A DNA stretch of 36,178 nt from Xylanibacillus composti (GTDB lineage: Bacteria > Bacillota > Bacilli > Paenibacillales > K13). The position numbers and the translations under genes were made by a program. Shown piece after piece: positions 24,093-32,080 of this stretch. Positions within the stretch are counted from its first letter, which is position 1. The number at the start of each line of letters is the position of its first letter. Under the pieces are notes generated by a model. It ran no database searches. It saw only the letters and a program-made list of their open reading frames with translations, and was not told the origin of the DNA. The stretch lies in assembly GCF_018403685.1 (NCBI RefSeq), contig NZ_BOVK01000060.1, positions 1-36,178 on the forward strand, written 5' to 3'.

Positions 24093-25082
24093 CTAGCCTA
24101 GCTTATGACCGCAATTCGGACAGAAGTTGGCCCCTTCATTCTTCGAGCCGCAGTTCGGGCAGAAATTGGGCTTGGTCGATCCGCCCGAGGATGCAGGCGC
24201 AGAATCAGGAGGGCTTTTCTTTCCCGTATCGGTCTGGTTCCCGTTCATATTTTTCATCATTTCATTCGCCAGGTTCATCCCCATCATCATGCCGGCCATG
24301 TCCGAGGCTGCGCCTCCTCCCTGGACTTTGCCCGAAGCAATGCCATCCGTCATGCTTACCTGCTGATACTTCTGCAAATTGCCGATCATTTCATGGGATG
24401 CTGTCTTCGTGATCATATCTTGAATTTCCTGAGGATAATTAAAGCTCATCACGCGAAAGTCCGTGATCGTCATCCCGTTATCCAGCATTTCCATGTCCAG
24501 ATCCTCGCGAATCCCTCTGGCAATATCCGCTGCATTCGCCTGCAAATTAAACATGTCCTTGCCTTCCCTGCTGATCCACTTCATTAACAGCTGATCCAGA
24601 ACCGCAGTGATGCGAATTTTCACATCCTCAACCAGGTAGCTGCTTTTCATTCCTGCAATTTTATCAATGAGCGTCACGTAATCGTTCACCTTGAACACGA
24701 AGGTGCCGTTGGCTCGAATTGGCATGCCGCCTGGCAGCTGCGGAGTCGGAATCAGAATCGGATTTTGCGTTCCCCATCTGACGGTAAATTCCTTCGTATT
24801 GACGAAGAGAACCTCCACCCTCATCCCGCTGTTAAAGCCGAACTTGAATCCCTTCAACGTGGACAGGAACGGAATAATCTCCGAATCAATGCTGTATTCC
24901 CCATCATCCTCGAATATCCCTTCAATTTTGCCGTTATTCACGAATATTGCATCTTGACCGGGACGAATAATTAATTTACTGCCCTTCTTAATTTCCCGGT
25001 TCCCCCACTTCCAAAAGATCATATCCTCCCGAAACTCTTCCCACTCCACCACATTCGCAAATTGATTTCTGAAGAAAACCAT
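24093..25082 (-). CDS. ydjI: YdjI-like SPFH-domain protein with zinc ribbon
   Basis: A 329-residue protein. Residues ~1-230 form an SPFH-like domain (FFRNQFANVVEWEEFREDMI, KKGSKLIIRPGQDAIFVNNGK, GIREDLDMEMLDNGMTITDF). A Gly/Met-rich linker follows. The C-terminal zinc ribbon has two CPNCG knuckles, FCPNCGSKNEGANFCPNCG. In B. subtilis YdjI brings PspA to the membrane under envelope stress. Start is ATG 25082, nine bases after AGGAAGGA; ATG 25091 touches that site. Last gene of the operon. Confidence 0.9.
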   Translation of the reverse strand: MVFFRNQFANVVEWEEFREDMIFWKWGNREIKKGSKLIIRPGQDAIFVNNGKIEGIFEDDGEYSIDSEIIPFLSTLKGFKFGFNSGMRVEVLFVNTKEFTVRWGTQNPILIPTPQLPGGMPIRANGTFVFKVNDYVTLIDKIAGMKSSYLVEDVKIRITAVLDQLLMKWISREGKDMFNLQANAADIARGIREDLDMEMLDNGMTITDFRVMSFNYPQEIQDMITKTASHEMIGNLQKYQQVSMTDGIASGKVQGGGAASDMAGMMMGMNLANEMMKNMNGNQTDTGKKSPPDSAPASSGGSTKPNFCPNCGSKNEGANFCPNCGHKLG

Positions 25083-25100
25083 CGCACCCATTCCTTCCTG

Positions 25101-25898
25101 TTAAAATGACCCGCGACTTCCGCTATGCGAGTGACCGCCTCCGGTCCTGCCGCCTCCTCCGCCTGAGCCGCCGCGTCCATTGTTTTTGGGAATTTTGCTC
25201 CTTGTCGTCGTTGTTCGTATATACTGATCCCGCTTGGCCGTCACACCAGACCGGCCCGTATCCTCGTAAGTTCGCCGGTTGACCGTTACACGTCCGCCGG
25301 AATGATAGAGCATAATGCCTACAACGATTCCTGCAACGCCCAGAGAAGCGGCTAATTGGATCCATCCGTTAAATAATGGATTGTCCGGATTAACCCCCGG
25401 ACGGATTCCCATATATTTATACGAGGTTGTCACATACGTCTGGAAAGCGCGAGCATAATTGCCGGCTGACAAATCAGGGGTGATCTTGTTCCGTATGCGG
25501 TCGAGCCTGTCTTCATCCAGGTATGTCTTCGCGTTATAAAACCCGGCCAGGTACACCTCTCTGTTCCGCATATCCATTGTCAATAGGACGGCATTGCCAT
25601 GAGGCTTGTCGTAACCGGGCGCATGCGCATCGTAAAAATCCTGAGTCAGCTTCATCACATCGATGTTGTCGGGATTCCGGGTAGTAAATATAAGAATGTC
25701 TGTTTCTCTTCGCGCCCCGTAATCGCTAGCTAATTGGGTAAGCTCTTGTACTTCCGTCTCATTCAGCAATCCCGCTTCATCGTAAACAAGACGCTTGCTG
25801 GTTGCTTCCTCCGCTTCCCCTGTCAGCAGCATCCCGGGAACCGCCAGTAATACGGCTATCCAAATGAACACAGCTGCCATCGTTCGCTTCCTGATCAC
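25101..25898 (-). CDS. ydjH: YdjH-like TPM-domain membrane protein
   Basis: A 265-residue protein: signal/anchor helix near the start (AAVFIWIAVLLAVPGMLLTG), then an extracellular TPM domain (VYDEAGLLNETEVQELTQLA, TDILIFTTRNPD, GNAVLLTMDMRNREVYLAG), a second helix (AASLGVAGIVVGIMLYH) and a Gly/Ser-rich end (GGSGGGGGRTGGG). Start is GTG 25898, six bases after GGAGGAGG; its GTGA overlaps the stop of ydjG by four bases, giving translational coupling. Confidence 0.88.
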   Translation of the reverse strand: MIRKRTMAAVFIWIAVLLAVPGMLLTGEAEEATSKRLVYDEAGLLNETEVQELTQLASDYGARRETDILIFTTRNPDNIDVMKLTQDFYDAHAPGYDKPHGNAVLLTMDMRNREVYLAGFYNAKTYLDEDRLDRIRNKITPDLSAGNYARAFQTYVTTSYKYMGIRPGVNPDNPLFNGWIQLAASLGVAGIVVGIMLYHSGGRVTVNRRTYEDTGRSGVTAKRDQYIRTTTTRSKIPKNNGRGGSGGGGGRTGGGHSHSGSRGSF

Positions 25899-26926
25899 CA
25901 GAATCCTCCTCCCATCGCCCATGAAATCAGCTTGAGTGAGAGGAGAGAGACCCCTGAAATGCTTCCAAACCATGCAGCCACCTTAGCTTTGCTAATCGGA
26001 GGCTTGCCAACGACCTTGCCCGTCTGACCGTTCATGGCAAATGTGTATGTTTTTCTATTATAGTCATAATGCACCGCCCAAACCGGAAGCAGCACATACT
26101 CCGCTTGCTTCATGCGAGTATCGACTTGCTTATTCGTATTCGTAACAGTGGTATACCCTTTCATCGTAGATTTGATATAAGCATCGATAAATTGGCTGAT
26201 TTTCTGCTTGGCTCGAGGCAGAAGCTCCTCTTCGTCATGACTGTACTTTTCCGCAATGTAGCCGGCCAAATAGGGTGTCTTAAAGTTTTTCAGTTGATCG
26301 TAAGGAAACGGCTCCAGCTTATCCATCAATTCATCGTTCATCTTCTCTGCCGCGTCAATCGGCACTTTGACATAATTCAAGCGGATCTGCCGATATATAT
26401 CGTAATGTTGTGTTTCCGTAATCCGATAGTCGCCCTTCGTGTAAGTTCTTACTCTGGTTCCGCGAGCATGGACCTCAATCTGATTATCCAAGTCATACAA
26501 CCAGAACGGGACATAGATACCGGTGATGCTCTGAATCCGATTCGCGGTCATAAAGCCGCTAGGCGTCAACCGTCCGTTCCTGCACCACTTTCGAAATGCT
26601 TGTATCGCCTCATCCTTGCTGATTGAGAAGGGAATGATCTTCGCCGGAGCCAGCTTCCCGGTCAGCCGATCCCCAAGCACAACGGCCGAGCCGCAGAAGC
26701 TGCAGGCCGTCGCAGTCGTCTCCGCTTCCGTAATAATAACCGCTCCGCAGCTCTTGCAGTGATATTCGTTGGCCTCACCCTCTGTGAAGGTGCTCTTCTT
26801 CAAGGGATCGGGAATGCTCTCGACATTCTCTTGGCTTCCACAGCTCTCGCAGTGAAGCATCCCTGTATTGCTGTCAAATACCATGCTGCTGCCGCAGCCA
26901 GAGCACTTATACTCCATGACTGGCAT
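25895..26926 (-). CDS. ydjG: YdjG-like zinc-ribbon membrane protein
   Basis: A 343-residue protein. Three CxxC zinc knuckles fill the first 85 residues: KCSGCGSS..CESCGS, CKSCGAV..CSFCGSAV. A central domain follows (AKIIPFSISKDEAIQAFRKW, ITGIYVPFWLYDL), then a C-terminal membrane helix (WFGSISGVSLLSLKLISWAMG). It is the zinc-ribbon partner of YdjH in recruiting PspA. Start is ATG 26926, eight bases after GGAGAGG. Confidence 0.9.
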   Translation of the reverse strand: MPVMEYKCSGCGSSMVFDSNTGMLHCESCGSQENVESIPDPLKKSTFTEGEANEYHCKSCGAVIITEAETTATACSFCGSAVVLGDRLTGKLAPAKIIPFSISKDEAIQAFRKWCRNGRLTPSGFMTANRIQSITGIYVPFWLYDLDNQIEVHARGTRVRTYTKGDYRITETQHYDIYRQIRLNYVKVPIDAAEKMNDELMDKLEPFPYDQLKNFKTPYLAGYIAEKYSHDEEELLPRAKQKISQFIDAYIKSTMKGYTTVTNTNKQVDTRMKQAEYVLLPVWAVHYDYNRKTYTFAMNGQTGKVVGKPPISKAKVAAWFGSISGVSLLSLKLISWAMGGGFW

Positions 26927-26955
26927 CGATTTCACCTCTCCTGATGAAGAGACCG

Positions 26956-27621
26956 CTATTGCCTATTCTTCATCTTTTCTTTGATTGCAGCCAATTCCTG
27001 TTCAGGATTGGGACTGTCCGCCTTCTCCTCGTAAGGAGCCAACAGTTCATCCAGATCATCCGTCGTCTCCTTTCGGAGCTCGGCAATGGCCATCGCTTCA
27101 TCATACGCCTGGTTCACCTTGGCCTCCAATGCTGTGAATGCCGAATCGGTACCGCTTGTGGCTGAACCCCTCGCATTGGCCTTCTGCTGCGCCTTCGCGG
27201 CCGCCAGCCTCACCTTCAGCTCCTCCAGTTGACTGAGCTCCGACGCCAGTTTGTCCTGCATCCGCTTCAGGTTGGAAACGTCGACAGCCGCTTTGTCCAG
27301 CGCATCCCGAAGCTCAGGAAGCTTCCCGGCCTGCGCTGCCTTCATCTCCAGAAACCTCATCGCTTCCCGATCATTGCCGGCTTCTACCGCTTTCTCTGCG
27401 TAGCGCTGCAGCTTGTCGATTTCACCCTGGCACTCGCTCAGAGCCCGCCTAGCCCTGCGCTCATTGGCTGCTATGGAGGCCATCTCCGCCTTCACCTTGC
27501 CCAAATCGCCGCTCACTGTCCGCGTGTAGTCAGCGATTTCTTTCTCCGGGTCCCCCGTCTTATTCAACAGAGCGTGTATATTGCTCGCCATAATCTCCTT
27601 GAACCTCGCCAATATTCCCAT
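26956..27621 (-). CDS. pspA: PspA/IM30 phage-shock protein
   Basis: A 221-residue coiled-coil protein of the PspA/Vipp1 (ESCRT-III-like) family. The amphipathic N-terminus is MGILARFKEIMASNIHALLN, then long helices (YTRTVSGDLGKVKAEMASIA.. to VNQAYDEAMAIAELR). It coats and protects stressed membranes. Start is ATG 27621, six bases after AGGAGG; a TTG at 27627 is less likely. First gene of pspA-ydjG-ydjH-ydjI, the same order as in B. subtilis, where it is controlled by SigW. Confidence 0.93.
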   Translation of the reverse strand: MGILARFKEIMASNIHALLNKTGDPEKEIADYTRTVSGDLGKVKAEMASIAANERRARRALSECQGEIDKLQRYAEKAVEAGNDREAMRFLEMKAAQAGKLPELRDALDKAAVDVSNLKRMQDKLASELSQLEELKVRLAAAKAQQKANARGSATSGTDSAFTALEAKVNQAYDEAMAIAELRKETTDDLDELLAPYEEKADSPNPEQELAAIKEKMKNRQ

Positions 27622-27657
27622 GCTCAACCTCCTGCTATATTGGGGTTTACTATATAG

Positions 27658-27684
27658 TACCTCTTTTGCAGGAGGAAGGTTTCA
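27658..27684 (-). promoter_or_regulatory. ECF (SigW-like) promoter of pspA-ydjGHI
   Basis: TGAAAC (27679-27684), 17-base spacer, GGTA (27658-27661) on the minus strand. SigW-type promoters have TGAAAC and CGTA about 16-17 bases apart, so the -35 is perfect and the -10 is 3/4. It lies about 36 bases before the pspA start. Confidence 0.6.
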
Positions 27685-27697
27685 TAATAAAGATTTC

Positions 27698-28735
27698 CTA
27701 TAAACGTGAAACGCTCTCCTGCAAGTGCTGAATGACCCTTTGCTCATTTTCTCTGGCATCCTCTATATGAAAAGTATGCGACGATTTATCCGACCAATAA
27801 AGCTTCTTTCCCTTCGGCGCATCCAACTTCTCCACATAACGAATGAGCAATTCCGGCATCACGTGCTTTTCTTTACTCCCATGGATGAACATGACTGGCA
27901 TTTGCAAGGCAGGCACATCCTTGAAAAAATCAAACGTATTGATATCATCAATCATTTGTGCCGTATAGGATAGCTTAAACCCGCGTACAAGTGAATTATA
28001 GATATCCTTGAGGGAATAGTCCGGGGAACGCAGCATAATTTTGAAGATCGAAAAGTACGTAGCTGACTGATTGTCCCCCGCGTCATAAAACATGGACTTG
28101 TTCCTGAATTGCCATTTCCGTATAACCGCCCACTGTTCAAAACTTTCCACATAAGGGGGTTCCCCTACTTCGACTAGTTCCTTTAGTAATTTTCGATTAT
28201 TCGTTTCTTCTGCAACCTGCAACAGCCGCTTGTAGCTGAGCTTGTCGTTCTCAACCCAGCTTGTAATCTGAGAGAATGCGGTGTAGGACATGTACCTCTC
28301 TGGATACTTATACGCGAGAGACAAGCCTATCACGCTCCCCCATGAATGGGCTGCCAGATGGATTTTGTCTTGCTGGAATCGTTGTCTTAAATAATCCGTT
28401 ACCTCTAGTCCGTCCTGGATGAATTGCTTCAGATGCATCGTCTCAGATGGAATATGCTTGGAATAAGATCGGCCCGTGCCGCGTTGATCCCAAAAAACCA
28501 AAGTAAAATTGCGGATTAATTCTTTGGTTGTCATGACCAATGCATAATCGGAGCCACGGTTAGAGACACCGGGGACAGGCATGCTGGGCCCTCCATGAAT
28601 AAAGAGCAGCACTGGGCTGCCCGGCTTTTCCGTCTGTATGAGGAGGGACTGGCTGACGCCTCCGATGGTGACGATTTCAACTGCACTTATCCCTGGGGGC
28701 GAAATCTTAAAGTCTGCACTGCTAAATAGTTTCAT
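27698..28735 (-). CDS. Alpha/beta hydrolase, proline-iminopeptidase-like
   Basis: A 345-residue hydrolase. The oxyanion motif is HGGPSMP, then FWDQRGTGRS, the nucleophile elbow AHSWGS, a cap domain (~150-260) and the catalytic His region SSHTFHIED. These are marks of S33-type prolyl aminopeptidases and related esterases. The likely start is ATG 28735 with GGAG six bases upstream, 14 bases after the LRR gene stop. ATG 28759 would overlap that gene by 11 bases. Co-transcribed with the LRR gene. Confidence 0.85.
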   Translation of the reverse strand: MKLFSSADFKISPPGISAVEIVTIGGVSQSLLIQTEKPGSPVLLFIHGGPSMPVPGVSNRGSDYALVMTTKELIRNFTLVFWDQRGTGRSYSKHIPSETMHLKQFIQDGLEVTDYLRQRFQQDKIHLAAHSWGSVIGLSLAYKYPERYMSYTAFSQITSWVENDKLSYKRLLQVAEETNNRKLLKELVEVGEPPYVESFEQWAVIRKWQFRNKSMFYDAGDNQSATYFSIFKIMLRSPDYSLKDIYNSLVRGFKLSYTAQMIDDINTFDFFKDVPALQMPVMFIHGSKEKHVMPELLIRYVEKLDAPKGKKLYWSDKSSHTFHIEDARENEQRVIQHLQESVSRL

Positions 28736-28748
28736 AGGCCGCTCCATT

Positions 28749-29753
28749 TCATCCGTCATTTTTCATCAACATGCAAGTTTCCAGGTATATCATCTCATCT
28801 AATACAGGGGGTTTGGCTTGGATCATATTGTTGGTTAGGTTAAGATGCCTCAGATTTTTCAATCGCTTCAAGGTTTCAGGCAACCCTCGCAGGGCGGTAT
28901 ATTGAATATCCAAGGATTCCAGGCTCTGCAGCTCGCCTATTTCAGTCGGGAGCTCATTGAAGTGCACCTCTTCCTTCCTAATTATAACACCAGTTTCGGG
29001 CGTATCATGATAACATCCGCAATAAATCGCGAGATGCTTCAATCGCTGCAGCCGTTGAATGGCGCTCGGGAGATTATGCATATTGGTTGTCCATAAGGTA
29101 ATACTCTCTAATCGGGTCAAATCGAAGAATCGATCTGGCAAATGGTCAATGTACTGTTCAAACAGCTTTAATGATTTCAGACTGCGTACCCGACATAGCT
29201 GCTCCGGGATTGTCTTGATGCCATAACCGGAAATGTCCAGGTATTCCGCCTGATGCCATTCAGCATCGGCCAACAATTTATCCAGCTCTTGATTGAACTG
29301 CCCTTTGAGAAAAAGTCCTTGAATCTCCGCGGATAACCTCTCGGCCTCATCTTCCGTTACAAGTAATCTCATGATACCTTCGTGAGCAATAGTAATGAGC
29401 CAATCTTGCTCCTCATGATCCAGAAAGCATAGATCTTCCGGCAAGCGGGGATGCTGCCAATCCAGCAAGGAATTGGAAAAAGACTTGAGAATTGCAATAG
29501 AGGCTTCATGACATGCATAGAAGTAAAGCCAGTCATTCGGAGAATACGCGATGCTAAGTTGGTGCTGCAGTGAATTATCCGTCCTCACTTTTTTCACCAG
29601 GTAAGGAGCAAGCTTCTCCAAAACCTCATAGTGTGAACCATTGTGGGCCAGCTGCTGACGCACGGCCAGCACAAACAGCGGCGAATGCTTCGCCGCATAA
29701 TCCAGCAGCTTGTGGTAAGCCTCGCCTTTGGGGTTGTTGTAAATTTGGATCAA
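28749..29753 (-). CDS. Leucine-rich-repeat protein
   Basis: A 334-residue cytoplasmic protein. The N-terminal half (~1-165) is helical and not recognised. The C-terminal half has about five to six LRRs of 22-24 residues with the LxxLxxLxL pattern: SLKSLKLFEQYIDHLPDRF, RLESITLWTTNMHNLPSAI, RLKHLAIYCGC, SLESLDIQYTALRGLPETL, NLRHLNLTNNMIQAKP. Such repeats bind proteins. The start is TTG 29753, about seven bases after AGGAGCGG. It shares a transcript with the downstream hydrolase, so the two may act together. Confidence 0.8.
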   Translation of the reverse strand: MIQIYNNPKGEAYHKLLDYAAKHSPLFVLAVRQQLAHNGSHYEVLEKLAPYLVKKVRTDNSLQHQLSIAYSPNDWLYFYACHEASIAILKSFSNSLLDWQHPRLPEDLCFLDHEEQDWLITIAHEGIMRLLVTEDEAERLSAEIQGLFLKGQFNQELDKLLADAEWHQAEYLDISGYGIKTIPEQLCRVRSLKSLKLFEQYIDHLPDRFFDLTRLESITLWTTNMHNLPSAIQRLQRLKHLAIYCGCYHDTPETGVIIRKEEVHFNELPTEIGELQSLESLDIQYTALRGLPETLKRLKNLRHLNLTNNMIQAKPPVLDEMIYLETCMLMKNDG

Positions 29754-29855
29754 CGTGTACCCGCTCCTAATTGGTGCATAATAAAACCTTTCACAACAAT
29801 ATCTACTCCCTAAGAAACGTCCTAATCCCTATCCCTTAGCAAGATTTCAGTAAAA

Positions 29856-30272
29856 TTAAGATATCCGCTTTTTAAGTCTCATTGCGGCCGCATTAAATTG
29901 TCTGAGCAAACTCTTTCCTTCTTTTGCCCATTCTTCGATATCATTGTACGGGATATCCATTTTGGCAAAATCATGAATAACTTCGTTCCTTCTATCTCTC
30001 CATGCATCCATTGTGTCTAGAAGCGATGTATCAAATGCTGCCCTTGCAAGACTATTCGTTGCAGTTAACGTCTTCAATTTATTAATACAATAATGCATTT
30101 TTTGCCACCGATCTATCGTGCACCCAAATTTCGTTAATACGGATATGAGTCTTTCTTCTAATATAGCGTAATATATGGTTGAGGCTTCGATGCAATAACC
30201 ATTATCCAAAGCCTTATCTGCTCGTTCTATAAGTCCCTCAAATCTTTTTCCTTTTGCCGTATGTCTAGCCAT
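29856..30272 (-). CDS. HEPN-like helical protein
   Basis: A 138-residue all-helical protein. Residues 91-102 read WRDRRNEVIHDF, an R-x4-H motif (Arg95, His100) at the place where HEPN RNases carry their catalytic pair. The rest has the two long helices usual for HEPN domains (GYCIEASTIYYAILEERLIS). HEPN proteins act in toxin-antitoxin and anti-phage systems, but no antitoxin gene lies next to it. Start is ATG 30272 with GGAGGGG upstream. Confidence 0.6.
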   Translation of the reverse strand: MARHTAKGKRFEGLIERADKALDNGYCIEASTIYYAILEERLISVLTKFGCTIDRWQKMHYCINKLKTLTATNSLARAAFDTSLLDTMDAWRDRRNEVIHDFAKMDIPYNDIEEWAKEGKSLLRQFNAAAMRLKKRIS

Positions 30273-30354
30273 TACTATCCCCTCCATCCATATCTGCTGC
30301 TATCTAAAGTTAACTAAATTGGCGTGCAAATGACAACTGTCAGTTTCGGCCGTC

Positions 30355-30381
30355 AAAAAAAGAGCACCCAAATAGGTGCTC
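30355..30381 (-). terminator. Terminator of the HNH gene
   Basis: GAGCACC (30362-30368) pairs with GGTGCTC (30375-30381), then seven T on the minus strand. Confidence 0.85.
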
Positions 30382-30399
30382 AAATAACGCAATTCGTCC

Positions 30400-30813
30400 T
30401 TAGCTTATCCGACGATGGCTATATCTGGCTTTAACGATACGCCAACCGATCTGGAGAAGATTCGGCACGGTCTGTGCGTTTTCTTTCAAATATCCGAACG
30501 CTGAGCGGTTTCCTCGCCTCGAATTGCATTCGCTGCAGGAAGCAAGCAAGTTGTGAGGAAGATCGGAACCGCCTTTGCTTGAAGGGACAATATGGTCCAC
30601 GGTCGTGGCGGGTTCTCCGCACCACATACAGGTGTAGCGATCTCTTCTTAATGCAGCCTTGCGATAATCCCGGAATCGTAAGGGGTTGTACAAAAGTTGG
30701 ATGGTCTGCTCGTCGATCCAGACAGCACGGCTTCGGTTCACTTCACGCCAAGCCCGATGCGGCAAACATGGAGTTAGTTCCTGACCATCCGTATTGCGTA
30801 CCGTTATCATCAT
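30400..30813 (-). CDS. HNH endonuclease
   Basis: A 137-residue protein with a complete HNH nuclease: CMWC (62-65), DHIVP with Asp73-His74, GGSDLPHNLLASC with Asn88, and CSEC (93-96) for the structural zinc. The N-terminal 55 residues are a helical region (RFRDYRKAALRRDRYT) typical of small stand-alone HNH proteins of Firmicutes. Role unknown: host nuclease, defence or mobile-element relic. AAGGAGG lies five bases before ATG 30813 and eight before ATG 30810; both starts are possible. Its leader has a hairpin (30839-30868). Confidence 0.9.
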   Translation of the reverse strand: MMITVRNTDGQELTPCLPHRAWREVNRSRAVWIDEQTIQLLYNPLRFRDYRKAALRRDRYTCMWCGEPATTVDHIVPSSKGGSDLPHNLLASCSECNSRRGNRSAFGYLKENAQTVPNLLQIGWRIVKARYSHRRIS

Positions 30814-30838
30814 CGAAACCTCCTTCAATCTTGTCAGT

Positions 30839-30868
30839 CATAACCACTGGTAATGGTTGGTGGTTATG
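30839..30868 (-). promoter_or_regulatory. Perfect inverted repeat in the HNH leader
   Basis: CATAACCAC (30839-30847) and GTGGTTATG (30860-30868), perfect nine-bp arms with a 12-base loop. It lies between the promoter and the ribosome site of the HNH gene, with its edge about 20 bases from the AGGAGG. No T run follows, so it is an operator or an mRNA hairpin, not a terminator. Confidence 0.5.
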
Positions 30869-30896
30869 TATGGAGGTGTCCTGACTTTCGATGTTT

Positions 30897-30905
30897 ATTA
30901 TAGCA
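30897..30905 (-). promoter_or_regulatory. Extended -10 promoter of the HNH gene
   Basis: TGCTATAAT on the minus strand: perfect TATAAT (30897-30902) with TGn before it. No good -35 is needed for this type. Confidence 0.55.
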
Positions 30906-30971
30906 GACAATCCACGCAATTGGGTCGATTCCAGGCATCCAAATTTTATCTGAATGAATGTATGGTGAAAC

Positions 30972-31022
30972 AAAAAAAACACCTTGCACGGCGCCTCTGT
31001 TTATAGAAAAGGCAGTGCAGGG
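30972..31022 (-). terminator. Terminator of ydjO
   Basis: CCTTGCAC (30982-30989) pairs with GTGCAGGG (31015-31022), inner GCCT/AGGC, then eight T on the minus strand. Confidence 0.7.
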
Positions 31023-31104
31023 AATATTCCCCCCGCACCGCCTAAATTCGCTGGATGTTCATCAAGCGAACTGTCTCACAAGTGAGCGCGCTTCTGGAGC
31101 TTGC

Positions 31105-31344
31105 TCACGTGGAACTCTTTTGTTGGTTCTTCCTGTGAAGCTTTACTTGTTGATCCGACGAGATTAATTTCGGCAGGAGTTTTTCGCTGCTGGCCATGGG
31201 CGACTTACACTGTACACATACAGGGTTTTCTTCAAACGAGTAGCTTGCCCTGATCCAACCATTACATCCTTCTTGCGTACAGGACCAAATGGCCGTCATT
31301 TCTTCAGGCAAATTCTCCAGTGGTCTTTTCCAAGAACTGAGCAA
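31105..31344 (-). CDS. ydjO: YdjO-family cold-inducible zinc-ribbon protein
   Basis: A 79-residue protein with two zinc knuckles, CTQEGCNGW and CVQC, in the family pattern TxxWxCTxExCNGWxR.NF/SF..x.P.CPxC. In B. subtilis this family is cold-induced; the function is unknown. It lies downstream of a cold-shock gene, which fits. Start is TTG 31344, five bases after GGGGGAG. Full length. Confidence 0.88.
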   Translation of the reverse strand: MLSSWKRPLENLPEEMTAIWSCTQEGCNGWIRASYSFEENPVCVQCKSPMASSEKLLPKLISSDQQVKLHRKNQQKSST

Positions 31345-31397
31345 CGGATCTCCCCCTTAAAATTGTATCTTCTCAACGCAATGCCACTTCGCTTTGT

Positions 31398-31425
31398 ACA
31401 AAAAGCCCCAAACCGCAGTTTGGGG
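31398..31425 (-). terminator. Terminator of the cold-shock gene
   Basis: CCCCAAAC (31406-31413) pairs with GTTTGGGG (31418-31425) around a CGCA loop, followed by a T run on the minus strand. Confidence 0.85.
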
Positions 31426-31438
31426 GGCATAGAATTTC

Positions 31439-31639
31439 TTACAGTTTTACGACATTCTCAGCCTGCTGGCCGCGATTGCCTTGGACCACGTTGAACTCAA
31501 CGCGTTGGCCTTCATCCAGCGACTTAAAACCGTCGCCTGTGATGGCGCTAAAGTGTACGAAGACATCGTCGCCGCCCTCCACTTCGATAAAACCAAAGCC
31601 TTTTTCGGCGTTAAACCATTTAACTGTTCCTATTTGCAT
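31439..31639 (-). CDS. CspA-family cold-shock protein
   Basis: A 66-residue OB-fold RNA chaperone: [19 protein letters not shown] holds RNP1 (KGFGFI), [10 protein letters not shown] is RNP2, and the end is QAENVVKL. Acts on mRNA secondary structure at low temperature. Start is ATG 31639 with GGAGGTG five bases upstream; the in-frame extension to 31684 is leader. The upstream junction with a broken YnfA gene (see 31671-31769) lies only about 70 bases away, so its original promoter region may have been changed. Confidence 0.95.
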   Translation of the reverse strand: MQIGTVKWFNAEKGFGFIEVEGGDDVFVHFSAITGDGFKSLDEGQRVEFNVVQGNRGQQAENVVKL

Positions 31640-31670
31640 ATAAACACCTCCATTTTTATACATGAGCTTC

Positions 31671-31769
31671 TTATTTTGGTTCAAATAAAAAATTCACATA
31701 TTGCATCAAGTATCCCCCGCCTATCTCCGCCAAGCCAGCCAGAAAAAAGAGAACTACAGCAGTAATCAT
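31671..31769 (-). pseudogene. N-terminal remnant of a YnfA/UPF0060 membrane protein
   Basis: ATG 31769, nine bases after GGGAG, starts MITAVVLFFLAGLAEIGGGY then L. This is the highly conserved first helix of UPF0060 (YnfA) proteins (..FxLAGLAEIGGGYLxWxWLRE..), which are about 108 residues. After GGGYL the sequence becomes [11 protein letters not shown] and stops at TAA 31671-31673, with no family similarity. The break point is about 31707. The start overlaps the stop of the upstream remnant (ATGA). Confidence 0.7.
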
Positions 31770-31987
31770 GATTCCATTCTCCCGATCATTTGTTTAGAAG
31801 CAAATTTGAAAATGTTCGGTTGTAATACATGCGTTTTCATACACCGTTCTCCCAACATCTCATTATATTGTGAGAGCACAAGCCCCCACTCCATATTTAC
31901 GTTCCATATGCAGATTCGTATCCAATCCGTTTCAGGAATGACTTTGTAGCCAGATAAGCGTCTATTGTAAAGACGATGCTGCTTGAT
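31766..31987 (-). pseudogene. C-terminal remnant of an unidentified gene upstream of the YnfA remnant
   Basis: The minus frame is open for 73 codons after a stop at 31988-31990 and ends in TGA 31766-31768, overlapping the YnfA ATG by ATGA. It reads RRLSGYKVIPETDWIRICIW, then NVNMEWGLVLSQYNEMLGER, ending KFASKQMIGRMES. Codon use and the coupled overlap point to a real former gene end. No start with ribosome site exists. I do not recognise the family. It faces away from the prs-like promoter at 32023. Confidence 0.45.
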
Positions 31988-32008
31988 TCACGACCATCTA
32001 GTGCGAAC

Positions 32009-32028
32009 CCCTATAGATAGGGTATAAT
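32009..32028 (+). promoter_or_regulatory. Promoter of the PRPP-synthetase-like gene with palindrome in the spacer
   Basis: A perfect TATAAT (32023-32028) lies about 45 bases before the ribosome site. No good -35 is present. Directly before the -10 lies a palindrome, CCCTAT-AG-ATAGGG (32009-32022), placed where a regulator could act. Confidence 0.4.
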
Positions 32029-32080
32029 ACAACTATTGTAATTGCACGGATGAAAAGCAACTTAAACAATGGAGGCAGAC

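Noticed and set aside
31701-31949. 82-codon plus-strand ORF
   Set aside because: Antisense to the better-supported minus-strand remnants, which show coupled overlap and a YnfA motif.
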